Numbered from the stretch's first letter, positions 47,716 through 58,710 are shown. The stretch: 64,000 nt of DNA from Gari tellinella (GCA_922989275.2 OV277858.1:992001-1056000), one strand, 5' to 3'. Translations and numbers: made by a program. The notes: a model not told the origin generated them from the letters alone.

Positions 47716-49750
47716 GGCCTTTCGCATACGGATGTCGGTCTTGCAGGCGAGCGGATATGCGTCTTGACGATATAGACTTTTTTCGTACGTGCTTATACTA
47801 GAAATTTTATATAAAGGAAATGTCGATACGATTTAGTATAATCCTTCATAGTGCAGTCAGTAGAGCGATTGACTACCAATTGAAAGATCATAGGTTCGAG
47901 ACCCAACCGATCCAAATATTTGTTTTAACTGTCCGATTTATTGAACGCAGTGATCAAGGGACATTTTATGTTTAGTCTTAGTTGATTAGTGTTAGTGATG
48001 TTATATACGGTCAAATTATATGTCCACTTAGTTTAATGACTTACAAGTCAATAAAATCGGTATACATGTATACGATTTGATCGAACTATAAAGCCACACA
48101 TTGAAGCTTATCAATACGTCAACCTTTTCAAGATCGGTATTGCCCATTATAATTATGTTTAAACAATATAATTAACATTGAATGCAAGTCAATGAATAAA
48201 TAATAATGCATTTTAATAAGTTTTAGTTTTAAGGTAGTTAACTGTATTTCAACTTCAAATATCACACATTTTAATAAGAAAATCAGTTATTTAAACAAAT
48301 CCTGACTGTAATATTTTCTAATTTTTTCTGACCAACTACAGTACAACCTCTGTCGATCGACACCTCTCTTGACCGGAAACCTCTGTTATCTGACTCTGCT
48401 GTTTGGTCCCGGCAGTTTCCCATTATATTTTATGTAACCTAACTCTCTCTTGTTCGGATCCTCTGTTAACCGTTATCCGACATACCTTGACGGACCAAAA
48501 AAGGCAAATTAGAGGTTTTTCACACCCCGTTATCCGACGGTATGCTGACCTTTGATCATTGACCGACTATACACGCGCAGGTGATAATGACACATATTGC
48601 TCGGATGGCCATGTAAGACAAAATGTATTGTTTAAACAATGAGTGAATAATGTGAGGGTTAATTATATAACTTCAGCCAACAAGTGTAAGCAACCCATTC
48701 AGGGTCGCAGTGCCGAAAAGACCAACTCATCCATCCTCTCCAACAATAGCTAACCATTATTTCCTGTTCAAATTGGACAGGTATCTGCCAATCGTCCTCA
48801 CCGTCAAGTTGTCAACATTAGAAGTACGAAATATATATCTAATGCGCCCTCCGCATAGGTCGAGTCTATAGTAATAATCGCAGGCGTAAAATGTATGCTC
48901 AAGTTATTTTGGGAGAAAATAAAAACATTCTCGCGTTTTGAAGTTTTTGTTAATTTCCCGCTAGTTCGACATAACGAGAGAAGACTGTACTTGTATATTA
49001 AATGTAAATATGAATATGCCGGTGTTGTAGTCGATCCCTTAATATCTACACATGTATGCGTGTTTACTTCCGATTGTACACCGACTATACACGTTTATGC
49101 CTACTGTAGAAAGAACAATGGAAAAACCATGTAGATCCGGAGCAGGGGACTCCTATTTTAAACTGGAAGAACCTGACAAGGATATGCTGCAGTCATGCAA
49201 GCATATTTAATAAGTCAATCGGCATCGAGAAATTCGCCTCGCAGCGACAATCTTTGGGTGTGTAAACTTGTGAACTTAGGCCTAATTCCGTTAACCGACA
49301 ACCTCTCTTAACCGACTTACAAACATGGAACCATGGGGTGTCGGATAACGGAGGTTATACTGTACTTCATCAACCATATATTTGAATACAATGAAAACAA
49401 GTGTACATTGAATGGTTCAGTTTTTTGTAATTCATTTTTTAGGATTTTGCAAAATTTAGATAGCTGATAACATCTTTCTGAACACATTTATTCAGAATGT
49501 TTTTAGCTTTTCTTGTGATGAATGTTGTGGACTACTTATTGGGCGAGATTTATATTCATTAGCTTTATTTATTTTAGAGAAAAATAAAATAATCAAAATT
49601 CCAGGTTTTTATCAGAAAAAGAGACCTTAAAGACAAACCACACGATAAATTTTGCCTATATTTTTACACATTGTTTCTTAGGCTATTATCATTATTCATA
49701 AAAAGTTTCATAACACCTTGTATGGAAACCAAGCGCACCTGCGAAGTACC
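47716..49750. mobile_element. TTAA element with tRNA-like segment, copy 3, itself interrupted
   Basis: TTAA stands at 47712-47715 and 49751-49754. The left part follows copies 1 and 2 (CGTACGTGCTTATACTAG at the equivalent offset, then a tRNA-like stretch near 47.85-47.92 kb with GGTTCGAGACCC), but is strongly diverged. The span is 2035 bp; removing the pogo-like element at 48340-49362 and one TA leaves about 1010 bp, close to copies 1 and 2. The gypsy RT reading continues across the TTAA when the insert is ignored, confirming the borders. Confidence 0.75.
48340..49362. mobile_element. Pogo-like non-autonomous element (1023 bp)
   Basis: CAGTACAACCTCTGTCGATCG on the left and the complement of GATAACGGAGGTTATACTG on the right form terminal repeats. 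TA duplications stand at 48338-48339 and 49363-49364. Subterminal copies of ACCTCTCTTGACCGG / TCTCTTAACCGACTT occur. CAGT ends, TA target and ACCTC...TATCCGAC words are typical of pogo/Tigger-like elements. No transposase remains. Confidence 0.75.
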
Positions 49751-49754
49751 TTAA

Positions 49755-50340
49755 TACCATTCCCTACAACATGTCCCGTGAATGCAATATTCTGAAAACC
49801 AATCAAACAATGTGATGGTTTGAGAGTCAGACGAGCGTGTCTTTTTTGGCTGAAACATCCCGCAGCATGGTAAAATGTTGGTCCAATAACTGCGTGTGAC
49901 CAAGGATGTCATCAACATAGTAACTACTGTTGTCCGCTTTTTTTCAGTTGCGTAACAACTTCCTCATCATTCGGTTGAACGTGCTCTCCGAGTTGACCAT
50001 GCCAAATATCATTTTCTTAAATTGGTAGCTCCTATCTGGGGTTGAGAAAGCAGTCAAATGCTTTGACTTTTCTTCAACCGGTAGTTGCCAATACCCTTTA
50101 CTAAGGTCTATCTGTGTTAAGTACTTATCTTCCTTCAACTTGGACATGATATCTTCAACATTCCCCATAGGTTCTATATCAATTTCGATACAGAATCTGT
50201 TGGACCCGTGTTTCTTTTTTATCATCACAAAAGGCGAATTGTTATCAGATAACACTTGTTCAATCACCTCTGCGTCGAGCATTTTCTGTATCTCTTTTAC
50301 AATTACACTGGTATTGACTAACCCGTAATTGGGTCTTCGA
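49755..50340 (-). pseudogene. Gypsy reverse transcriptase palm, broken
   Basis: The 112-codon frame (50282-49944) holds NSPFVMIKKKHGSNRF, the motif A region YLTQIDLSKGYWQLPVEEKSK and FKKMIFGMVNSESTFNRMM. The active-site YVDD lies just downstream near 49.91 kb in a shifted frame, followed by the fingers-to-thumb part up to the TTAA insertion at 49754. It lies directly behind the integrase C-terminal region, not in front of it. Confidence 0.82.
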
Positions 50341-50836
50341 CGTCGAGTCTATCTTATGCTCGACCAGCATCTAAGTGAATATATCCTGACACTCATCCAT
50401 CACGTCTCACACTGTCTAAGACCTTGACATCTTTGTATGTCTCATCGCTTTTCAAACAAGCTATATCTAGCAAGTTTTCATCGTCGACCACGTCATAGAT
50501 ATCACTGTCTTCAGCCTCTATAATTGCCATCCCAGCTACCATGCTGTCTTGCCGTTCCTAATACTTCTTCAATAAGTTGATGTGATATTTTCCTATCTTA
50601 TCACCAACTTTCCCCCGAAAAGCCCTTCTTTTTACCTTATCGACAACGTCGAACTGCAACATTTGTTATGTGAAGTTGGTAACAATAACGGAACCCTTCT
50701 CAAGGTTACTATTTCTGACTGCCTTATCATGATGATGTGTGTATGAAATCTGTGCTTCAGCCATACTGTCTGCTATATGGCATGTATCTTCCAGCCTGTT
50801 CTGAAAATCAAGCACATATTTGTATAATGTTCGTGA
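50341..50836 (-). pseudogene. Integrase C-terminal / linker region between INT and RT
   Basis: The minus strand shows degraded coding sequence such as AEDSDIYDVVDDENLLDIACL and DETYKDVKVLDSVR near 50.42-50.52 kb, leading towards the RT. Further right, words fitting an integrase C-terminal fold (KVGDK-like, KKYxxR-like) are seen with stops. It physically links integrase and RT in one polyprotein order. Confidence 0.55.
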
Positions 50837-51237
50837 CTACTGACGTTTCTTCTCTTTCCAGAGCTCTTTCAGTATTTGCATGGGGCCTCGGACTGTGCAT
50901 CCATACACAAGCTCGAACGGCACAAACCCTGTTGATGCATGTGGAACATCTCTGTATGCGAAGAGGACAGCGGACAGGTATCTGTCGCAGTCTTTCGGCC
51001 GTTCCTGACAGATTTTCTTCAGCATACTTTTCATCCTCTCGCACAACCCATTACATTTCGGGTTGTATGGGGTAGTGAAGAATTGCTTCAGCGATATGCG
51101 TCGACAAACTTCTCCCATGAGCTCAGACGTGAACTGACTGCTTTTGTCGCTCAAAATTTCGATTTGATATCCAACACGTGAAAATACGTCGAGCAACGTC
51201 TCGACTACCCGTTCTGTCTCTATCCTATGCAATGCTA
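50837..51237 (-). pseudogene. Gypsy integrase catalytic core, C-terminal part
   Basis: The frame includes RVVETLLDVFSRVGY, EILSDKSSQFTSELM with the second catalytic aspartate, and NPKCNGLCERM with the catalytic glutamate, then FELVYGCTVRGPMQILK. The sequence right of 51237 belongs to the inserted element, so the first codons of the 144-codon frame are not integrase. Confidence 0.82.
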
Positions 51238-51882
51238 TATGGAGCGCAATCGTTGCCACTAATCTAGACATGTAGATGCTAACATCTATTTTGTAGTTTG
51301 TATAAAATACAAACCCGACTGTACAAAATATAAATGTGACTTGTCCATAAGTTAGTCATGACCATACAATGTTATTTTTAGAATTGACTTTCTGCTTTGT
51401 TCAAAGCAAACACCCGCTTTACATTTCATGAAATTGACAAATTAATCCTACAGATCAGAATGAAATTCCTCAAACCGTCACAAGCAAAGAACTGCATCCG
51501 AAAATCCAACTGAAATCATCTGTTTTCAATAAACTTGAACACGGATATAAACCGAAAGTTGCGGATTGACGACCGACATTGACATTTCTCCAGTGTACAG
51601 TTGACTCTTGCAAGTCGAGAATTACATTTCTCCAAATGCAAAACTAGCGAATTTTGCTATGACCTTATAAGGAATTTTTACGGAATACTACGAATATTAA
51701 TTTGGGCGGAGTAAACTAAATCGGATCTTACCGGAATCGTTCGCCGGGGGTTTACCTAGCCCTATGTTTTACAGTGGAGAATACGTTATTATTTCCCGTT
51801 TAAACGAACCGCAAAACACTAAAACATAGAAAAGTGCAACTTTTGGACAATTCTGATAATTCATGTTTATATTGGTGACAAA

Positions 51883-51927
51883 CAGTTTGGAGCCTGATCA
51901 GACGCCGGGTTACCAAACTGTTTGCAA
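51883..51927. repeat. GACGCC-family hairpin with one arm partly deleted
   Basis: AAACAGTTTGGAGCCTGATC is followed by AGACGCCGGGTTACC and then directly by AAACTGTTTGC; the complementary GGCGTCTGATCAGGCTCC arm is missing. Confidence 0.7.
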
Positions 51928-52022
51928 TAGAAATAATAGTTTTAGCGTAAACGCGTTTATTGGGAAAGAATAACGTTTTCTCCACTGTATGTAGCCAGTT
52001 TGACAGACAGGTGCTTGCTTAA

Positions 52023-52261
52023 CCCATTACCCCATAAATACACCTTTTTACGCCTTTCATTTATTCATCCACTAAAGAATTAATTCCAATTTTTACAGCC
52101 ATGAATATGTATCATAAGAAATGTTTTCTATTTTCTAGCAGACTGTAGCTTAAAGCAGGCTGAAAGTAAAGCAGAATGTGCCTTAAGGCACATTCTGCTT
52201 TACTTTCAACCTGCTTTAAGTGGTCACGTGTCTTCAATACTAGAAACTGTGGGGTAATAGG
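52023..52261. mobile_element. TTAA-flanked hairpin MITE, 'AAAGCAG' family (239 bp)
   Basis: TTAA lies at 52019-52022 and 52262-52265, with tips CCCATTACCCC and GGGGTAATAGG. The core is a perfect stem (CTTAAAGCAGGCTGAAAGTA..., near 52150-52220) with TTAA at its centre. Same plan as the copies at 22234 and 28356. Confidence 0.85.
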
Positions 52262-53054
52262 TTAAGCAGACTGAAGTAAAGCAGATAGTTCCTGAAAGAG
52301 CTTTTCTACTTTACATGTGCCTGCTTTAAACATCCATCTGCCCAGATGCAGGACAGGGGCCCGTTTCATAAACATTGTTGTCGTAAGTCAGAACTTTAAA
52401 ATACATTTAATTTCTGATTTCTCTATTTAATCCTGTCTTGTGACATTTTCAAGACGATTCCAAAAAGATGTTACAAGACAGGATTAGATTGAGAAATAAA
52501 TAATAATTGAGACTTTTATAATCTGACTTACGACAACATTCGTCGTACAAAGTTTTATAAAACGACTCAAGGTTTCCAATGACTCTTTATCAGGATAATA
52601 TTTGTAGAAGTATGAAAAGGTACATGCATTAAATTTGTAATAGGAATAATTAAAAAAAACTGCCAACATGTGCATCTATGTGTGAAATGGTTAAAGTGGT
52701 TGCTTACAGCAAGATAAAAGTAAAGCAGAAATCTCCTGTGGCAGCTTTTGATTAACTGCTTTACTTTTATCCTGCTTTAAGGTGGGCTCAGCTTCTTTAA
52801 CCATTTGAACCCTATTGGTGCATCTATGGGTCCTTTGAAACAGTGTACCTGTAAAGACTTAGTAACATTAACCCTTTACCTGATAGCCTATTTCTAGTAT
52901 TGAAAATAGGTGACTACTTAAAGAGGCTCGCAACCGGATCAAGCATTAAAAATAGTTATTTGTAAATATAGGTCAAATGCTTATATAAATGGGTAAAATT
53001 TAGTTTAGGATAATAAATTCTGTTAAAAAATGCATTTCCAAAAAAAAAGAAAAG

Positions 53055-53145
53055 GCTCTGGTGGGATTCGAACCCGTGACCATCCATGCGGAGACAAAAA
53101 TGAAAAATGAGGTATCGCCTCTACGCCCTCGGCTACGGACGCTCT
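53055..53145 (-). repeat. tRNA-like relic or SINE head
   Basis: The minus strand reads GTCCGTAGCCGAGGGCGTAG (A-box-like), then after about 45 bases GGGTTCGAATCCCACC (B-box and T-arm). The middle is too long and AT-rich for a standard tRNA, so a SINE head or a decayed tRNA copy is more likely. Confidence 0.5.
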
Positions 53146-54007
53146 CTCTATATATGGTAGCGAATTAACGTACTTCAATGATAGCTATTAATAGAACATT
53201 ATTCGGCTCGGGTTTATGTCTGACCCCGTGTAGAGAAGCAACAGCAACAACTATACCGTTAGCTAACGCTATGGAAAAACAATGGAAAATATCTAAAAAA
53301 CTAAGATTTGGTGACGATTCTTGAGACGTTTTTTGGACTGATCATATGTTTTTAATGTCAAAAGCCAAATAATGCCACAAATTTGCTTTTATTTGAGTAT
53401 TTTATTTTATTTTGACAAGAACACCATCCGGTTGCGAGTCCCTTTAAAACAGGTTGAAAGTAAAGCAGAATTATAGTCACTCGGAACACCTCAGAGTTCT
53501 TGGCATACGTTCTAGGAAATACCGAAACTTCACGAAGGAAAATTGACGGGTCGAAGGAGGGGCTTATGTAGCTAAGACACGCCCTCGTGACTCATTTGTT
53601 ACTTTCTACATTGTCCGTTGTACATTGGCGAATATCCGAAGTTCATTGTATGGTGTCTGTTTGCAAAAGGTGAAACGTCTTTCGCAAAGCGTACTTTCAA
53701 TTCTTCCAGGCGGAAAATGTTTATTTCAAATGTTGGTTATATGTAGTTCTGTCTTAGAAAGTAACATTAAATCGTGGATTTTGGTTCCCTTGTTAACAGC
53801 TTTACATGAAAGAATTGCAAGTGTTTAAAGTATAAACTATAAATACCTTTTTATGGAATACAGTAAACACATGTAAACAGACATTTACATGTTAAGTTTG
53901 CATGATTCTAAACGACATTTATACAAATACATATCGTTTTTGGCCAAACAATAATTGAAAACTGGGTGATTGCATGTCTGGATTTTTGGCAACGAATGCG
54001 CTCCATA

Positions 54008-54329
54008 ATGCTACAGCCTCAGGATATATTGTGGCATAGTCTACTGCTGTCAAAACGTATCTGTTCCCCTTATCAGATACTGGTGTGATGGGATCTATCA
54101 GATCGACCGCTACTCGATGAAACGGTGAATCTATGATGGGCATTTCACCAAGGGGCACCTTTGTGACCCGTCTTTTTGGTATGGTCTTCTGGCAAACATC
54201 ACACGATCTGCAGAAGCTCGTAACATCACTGGCTATGCCCGGCCAGTGGAAACTTGCATTGATTATTTCGATGGTCTTCTTCGCTGACAAATGTCCACCA
54301 ACAATAGATTCTTGAGCTAAGCTCATCAC
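54008..54329 (-). pseudogene. Gypsy integrase zinc-binding and N-terminal core
   Basis: The frame shows FHWPGIASDVTSFCRSC and DVCQKT, the CC part of the HHCC domain. The core start VAVDLIDPITPVSDKGNRY follows with the first catalytic aspartate, and then DYATIYPEAVAL. The next bases belong to the element at 51240-54005. The first conserved His appears replaced by Gln (AQES). Confidence 0.82.
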
Positions 54330-54336
54330 ACGCTTT

Positions 54337-54657
54337 TTAAATTGCGTTGGGACAACTATTTGTTGAGCCTTGTCCTTCGACTTGCTCGAACGCTATGTAC
54401 AAAACTTCGTTCTTCACTGTATAGTGGTACTTATTACCCCCTTTGGTCTCGAGCTTGCTCAAACTCTCAGCATATGACCATATTTTCTTCATATACTCAT
54501 CGTCTTTCTGTGCTACCTGAAGCACATCAACGTCAACCTCAACTAACAGTTTACTAGGCACGTGCAGCGCCCTTATTGGTTTCATCTCTTGAGCAGCTTG
54601 TGCCTGTGTGACAACCGATGTAGCCACACTACTACATTGCCCAAGACTAAATCGCAA
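54337..54657 (-). pseudogene. Gypsy polyprotein spacer between protease and integrase
   Basis: A 106-codon frame without a recognised catalytic motif. It ends near the integrase zinc domain and contains VAQKDDEYMKKIWSYAES and a DNA-tower-like YHYTVKNEVLYI, which in gypsy elements directly precedes the integrase HHCC domain. No RT or RNase H lies upstream of it. Confidence 0.6.
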
Positions 54658-54699
54658 ATGAGTGAGTTCAACACCATTGCTTTTATACTTCCCTTGTAT

Positions 54700-54960
54700 T
54701 AGGGTGTATCAACCTCTTTCAAAGCTGCTGGAACTATCTTAGTCTGGCTATCGATACTGATCATCACATATCTATTATCCAGCATTTGACTATCATCGAC
54801 CAAGTCTTTCCGAACTGCGGCTAACTCAAAACCGGTATCTCTTAAAATTGTCACCTTCTTTGGTCGCTACATTGCCTTTCTGCAACTTCAAATTTCTCTC
54901 GCCCTCCAGCGTATCTACGGTACATCCACCAGCAATGATGGAAGTTCGCCGTCTTGTATA
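54700..54960 (-). pseudogene. Gypsy aspartic protease, broken
   Basis: The minus strand encodes LRDTGFELAAVRKDLV with the active-site DTG at 54839-54831 and the following hydrophobic/charged pattern of retropepsins. The upstream part lies in another frame and stops interrupt both sides. Confidence 0.65.
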
Positions 54961-54962
54961 CA

Positions 54963-55226
54963 CTATTGTTTATGGCTTTTGTTCATGGAGACAGACATGC
55001 ACAGAGCTGAAATTTTGTTTCCATCCGAATCTTTGTTCTTAGACCTGTCTTCGAACTTCCAACCTCTCTGAGATTGTCGGCCATCCGTATGTCCCTGACT
55101 TTCATGGTCTGGGTAGCAGACTTCTGCCCTGCTAATTTTTCTCGGGTTTGTATTCTGTCTGCAGTCTCGTGCAAAATGACCTTCTGTCTTGAAACAAACC
55201 TTCTTCTGGGCATCAGGCCTGGGCAC
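54963..55226 (-). pseudogene. Gag nucleocapsid region with a damaged zinc knuckle
   Basis: VCFKTEGHFARDC is a CCHC knuckle in which the second Cys is Thr. It is followed by basic, polar sequence. It lies between the gag body and the protease, as expected. Confidence 0.65.
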
Positions 55227-55519
55227 TTTGTTTGACCTGTAGTTTGGAGCTGTATTGGGTCTGAGCTATTGCTTATTAAGTGCTGAGCCGCTTGTTATGG
55301 CTGTCATGTTAGACACACTTGATCCACCATGAGCCTCAATCTATTGCTCAGCTAGTTGAACAACCTCTTTTCTGTACCTCGGCATTATTTCGTTCAAAAT
55401 AATGAAAGCTCAGGCGAACATGTTTTGAGTTATAATTATGTTTCCGGACTATCAAGTCCATTAGCCTTCAAATGCTTCTTCTAGATCGGCCATTTCTGCC
55501 CATCTACAGAAAAAACGAA

Positions 55520-56200
55520 CTATACGAGCCATAAACTGAAATACAGTTTCCCCTTGCTCAGGCTTGCTATCCCGAAACTGAGTTCGGAACCCTCTTCTTT
55601 TAACTGATACCGTTTGAACACTGCCTTCTTCAACGCTTTGTAATAATCAGCTTGCTCAGGCGGCATGCTGGTGTGTACTAACAGACCTTTGCCTGTCAAT
55701 AATGAGCTGAGACTAACTGCCAATGACTTCTCATGCCATCCCTGGCTCTTGGCAAAACGTTCAAAACGTTCGATATATGCGTCCATATCATAATTGTTCT
55801 CTTCAAACGTCGGCAACTTTGGTCTCAGCGACTTGCTCGTAGGTTCATGTTTCAAACCTCCGGCCTCAGGTCGTAGTTTCATCAGCGCTAACTCTCGCTT
55901 CTGCTCTTCTCGCTTGTATGTAGCCTTTTTATCACTGAGCTGTATCTCAAGCTTGAATCGCCCATCTTCGTCCTTGCGCTTTCGTTCATCTCGCTCAACT
56001 TCCAACCTTCGACGTTCGTCTCCTTCATTACGCTTCTGGTATTCCCGCTCAAACTCTAGCTGTCGATGTTCGTCCTCATCCCTACGCCGCTCATCTTCTC
56101 GTCTCAACATACGCTCTTCTCTATCGAGGAAGTCCTGTTCTTTCTTCTCAACGTATGTCATGAGTTCCGAGCCACCCAAGCCCATGCGTTCACCAGCCAC
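55520..56200 (-). pseudogene. Gypsy gag, N-terminal and capsid part (226 aa)
   Basis: After MAGERMGLGGSELMTYVEKK comes a long highly charged coiled coil (about residues 20-115, dense in E, R, K and D). A capsid-like segment with LPTFEENNYDMDAYIERFE and GKGLLVHTSMPPEQADYYKALK follows. A frame change after about residue 210 separates it from the nucleocapsid. The ATG lies about 80 bases downstream of the primer binding site, as expected for gag. Confidence 0.8.
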
Positions 56201-56279
56201 TATCCACTAATCATGATCCATCATGAAACTTGTGTTCAAACCCTAATAGTTCCAACCGTATTAACCTCCTAAGAACTAT

Positions 56280-56297
56280 ATCCCGGACGAGCCCCCA
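56280..56297 (-). promoter_or_regulatory. Primer binding site matching tRNA-Pro
   Basis: The minus strand reads TGGGGGCTCGTCCGGGAT three bases inside the 5' LTR. These 18 bases equal the tRNA-Pro primer binding site known from murine leukaemia virus, so reverse transcription of this gypsy element was probably primed by tRNA-Pro. Confidence 0.85.
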
Positions 56298-56300
56298 AAT

Positions 56301-57160
56301 TGTCAAGATGTTCGGTTACCCTAACCCTAATGCCAGAGCCCTAAGCATGATATGTGTTTTTATCGGGCGTTCTATGAGGCGACAGTGTATTTAGCTAGAC
56401 ACTAGTTAAGGCATGAACAAAATATGAAGACTATAATTATGAACTATTTAAGAATTTTCCTTGGCTATCTTGCCTGATGATTGAGCTTGGAACTACACAC
56501 AAACTATAACAATGGGTGAAACTAAATAAAAGTGGATGGGATACGTTCCCACAAAACTAAAAACTATAATGAAACAAGGCAATTGCTCATCTACACAACC
56601 TTTTAAAACAAAACAATATTCCCGTACGCTCAGACTGTTTGAGCACGGTGCAGGCTGAGCTGTTAATTGATGTATGCTCAGCGTTATTTCTGCTGAGCTA
56701 CACTATTGTAGAGACAGTGCAAACTGATGTTTAGCTGTTTGACGAGCGCTATGGCTCTGCGTCGGTATGGGTAATGATGAACTGTATCACCAGCGCTATT
56801 CTCAAGAAGACCGCTCGGAGTTGTTGATTCGTATGATGAGAGCTATTCTCGAACAAATTGCTCAGCGTTGTCTTTGCTGAACTACCAAACCTTGGTTCCA
56901 CTACAGTTCTGTAACATCAATATTCCAGCTTGTGATGGAACCTCTATGACGTATCGTCGATCTGTAGCAAACCTTCACTCTTCAATAATATATACAAATC
57001 GCAATGATCTGAAGCAACGTACTAACGAGCTATTATCAAACGTAAGCTATCCCGTTAATTGCTTGTGGAGAGAGTTATCGTGCGAACGAATTTGCAATCT
57101 CGCTGTGTTCAATTCCTCTACAAGTTGTATCGACCGTCTAACATTGTGAACAATTATTTA
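56301..57160 (-). mobile_element. Right (5') LTR of the Gmr1-like gypsy element
   Basis: On the plus strand it starts TGTCAAGATGTTCGG and ends GAACAATTATTTA, matching the left LTR over its length apart from short indels (for example an extra AACAATGGGTGAAAC stretch near 56507). It contains GCTGAGCTGTTAATTGATG and TTGTTGATTCGTATGATG, shared with the partner. The 93-codon frame inside is not a gene. Confidence 0.8.
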
Positions 57161-57879
57161 GGGTGGGATGTTTCTAAATTTGCTCAGTATAAAATGTAGT
57201 GGTCAGTTTTGTATTTTTCTTGTTTGTTTTAAAGTTAATTGGGAACTAGTCCTACTTCGGTGACTGTCTGTATAATAGTTTCTACTTCAAAAAGGTATGT
57301 TAGATTAAAGATGAGGTAGTTGCTGTCAAAACACGTTATCAAAGAACAAACATGGATTGGTAGTTGAAAAACATTTATAGCGCACATAGTATTACAACTG
57401 CATGATTATGTAAGCATTCGGTGGCAATTATTTAAACAACAATAATAAAGAAAACAAATTGAAGCAGCTTGTGAAAAATGCACATAAAATCTCTTGATTA
57501 AAACTATGCAGTTATCTGGAGTAGTTGTTTTAATATACTATTAGTTTGGCTATTAAACTAAAACTCATATTATAATTCAACGGAATCAGCAACAACTATA
57601 ACGATTACCCTAAGTTCGACAATTAATTATATTCCTTTTGAGATCACAAAACAACAAAATAAACGTGACAGTATTGTTTATTGTAACACAGGTATCCTTA
57701 AGTTTAAAGGATAATTTGGTTAGACAGTGTTGCCTTTCTTTATAATTAAATAAAGAAATGATAAGCAAATCACTCTTCCTTCAAATCGTAGTCTTTGTTT
57801 TGAGTTGTGACTGAGTTGTAGTGGTAAATGTACCTACATGAGGTTAGATGGTTAATTAAAATCAAAGAACATGTTCAAA
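57161..57879. other. Non-coding stretch
   Basis: AT-rich sequence between the gypsy element and the RT fragment; no feature was recognised. Confidence 0.4.
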
Positions 57880-58620
57880 GGTATTGTGATAAGACTTACG
57901 AAAATGCTGGACTTAATCTGTTTTGGTCTATCAAAAACTCTAATGAAATTTTGGCGAAGCTTGATATAGAAAATACCAAGCTTGCAATATAAGTACGTAT
58001 GACTTGTCAACATTATATACTACCTTACCTCATAATCTAATAAAAGCTAAACTTATACAACTTATTGAAAATACTTTTGCCACAGAAAGGAAGCTATTTC
58101 TGGCGTGTAATACTTATCGTGCAATTTCTACAAATGACACGGTTAAGCATTACACTATATGGACTTGCACCGATGTCTGTGAATCACTAACATTTCTTCT
58201 GGATAATATTTATGTACGTTTTGGGAGTACCATATACCGCCAAGTGATTGGTATTCCTATGGGTACAAACTGTGCGCCCCTTGTCGTAGACCTATTTTTG
58301 TACTGTTATGAGAAGGACTTTATGCTTAGTCTAAAACCTGATACACAGGCAAATATGATCGAAGCCTTTAACAATACATAGCGCTATCTAGATGATATTT
58401 TTAATATAGACAACCCATTTTTTGATACGTTGTTTCCTTTTATTTACCCAAAAGAACTACGCCTTTATAAAACAAACGAGTCAAATTTGTCGGCACCATT
58501 TTTAGATTTGGATCTTTTTATAAATAACGGAATTGTTTCTTCTAAGTATTCTTAAGTTAATTACAATGGGGAAATAGTTCATTGTAATAGGGAAATATTG
58601 AATGACATTGCTGTAAAACG
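57880..58620 (+). pseudogene. Reverse transcriptase fragment, possibly Penelope-like
   Basis: STLYTTLPHNLIKAKLIQLI, then RQVIGIPMGTNCAPLVVDLF and, after a stop at 58379-58381, RYLDDIFNIDNPFFDTLFPF (catalytic YLDD) and APFLDLDLFINN form an RT palm in one frame. Upstream, NLFWSIKNSNEILAKLDIEN continues the protein in another frame. The STLYT and IGIPMGTNCAPL words recall RTs of Penelope-like elements, but no GIY-YIG nuclease is present, so the class is tentative. Confidence 0.7.
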
Positions 58621-58710
58621 CATTTTAACTTTTCTTTATGTCAAATAACTCAAACTAACCATTACATTTCACAGAGCACCGCAAGAAAGAGTGTGGCAAG
58701 AAGGCAATAG

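Larger units (their letters stand above)
51240..54005. mobile_element. TA-flanked TIR element inserted in the integrase (2766 bp)
   Basis: The left end TGGAGCGCAATCGTTGCC and the right end GGCAACGAATGCGCTCCA are inverted copies, and similarity continues inward (CTAATCTAGACATG against CATGTCTGGATTTTT), giving TIRs of about 33 bp. TA stands on both sides (51238-51239, 54006-54007). Joining the flanks leaves integrase two bases out of frame, probably an extra TA at the left. No transposase was found inside; it holds a hairpin relic (about 51883-51927), a TTAA MITE, hairpins near 52720-52780 and a tRNA-like relic. Confidence 0.7.
41063..57160 (-). mobile_element. Full-length Ty3/gypsy retrotransposon of Gmr1 type, with nested insertions
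   Basis: Two LTRs (56301-57160 and 41063-42951) bracket gag, protease, integrase, RT and RNase H read leftwards on the minus strand. Integrase precedes RT, the reverse of usual gypsy order and the same as copia. This arrangement is known from the Gmr1 group described in deuterostomes. Later insertions (41179-42239, 43355-45985, 47716-49750, 51240-54005) account for about half of the length. All coding parts carry stops or frame changes. A clean target duplication around the outer LTR edges was not found. Confidence 0.82.

Noticed and set aside
51240..53919. Split integrase explained by two separate gypsy elements
   Set aside because: The gap is bounded by matching 33-bp inverted repeats and TA on both sides, and the two integrase parts are complementary rather than overlapping, so one interrupted integrase is simpler.
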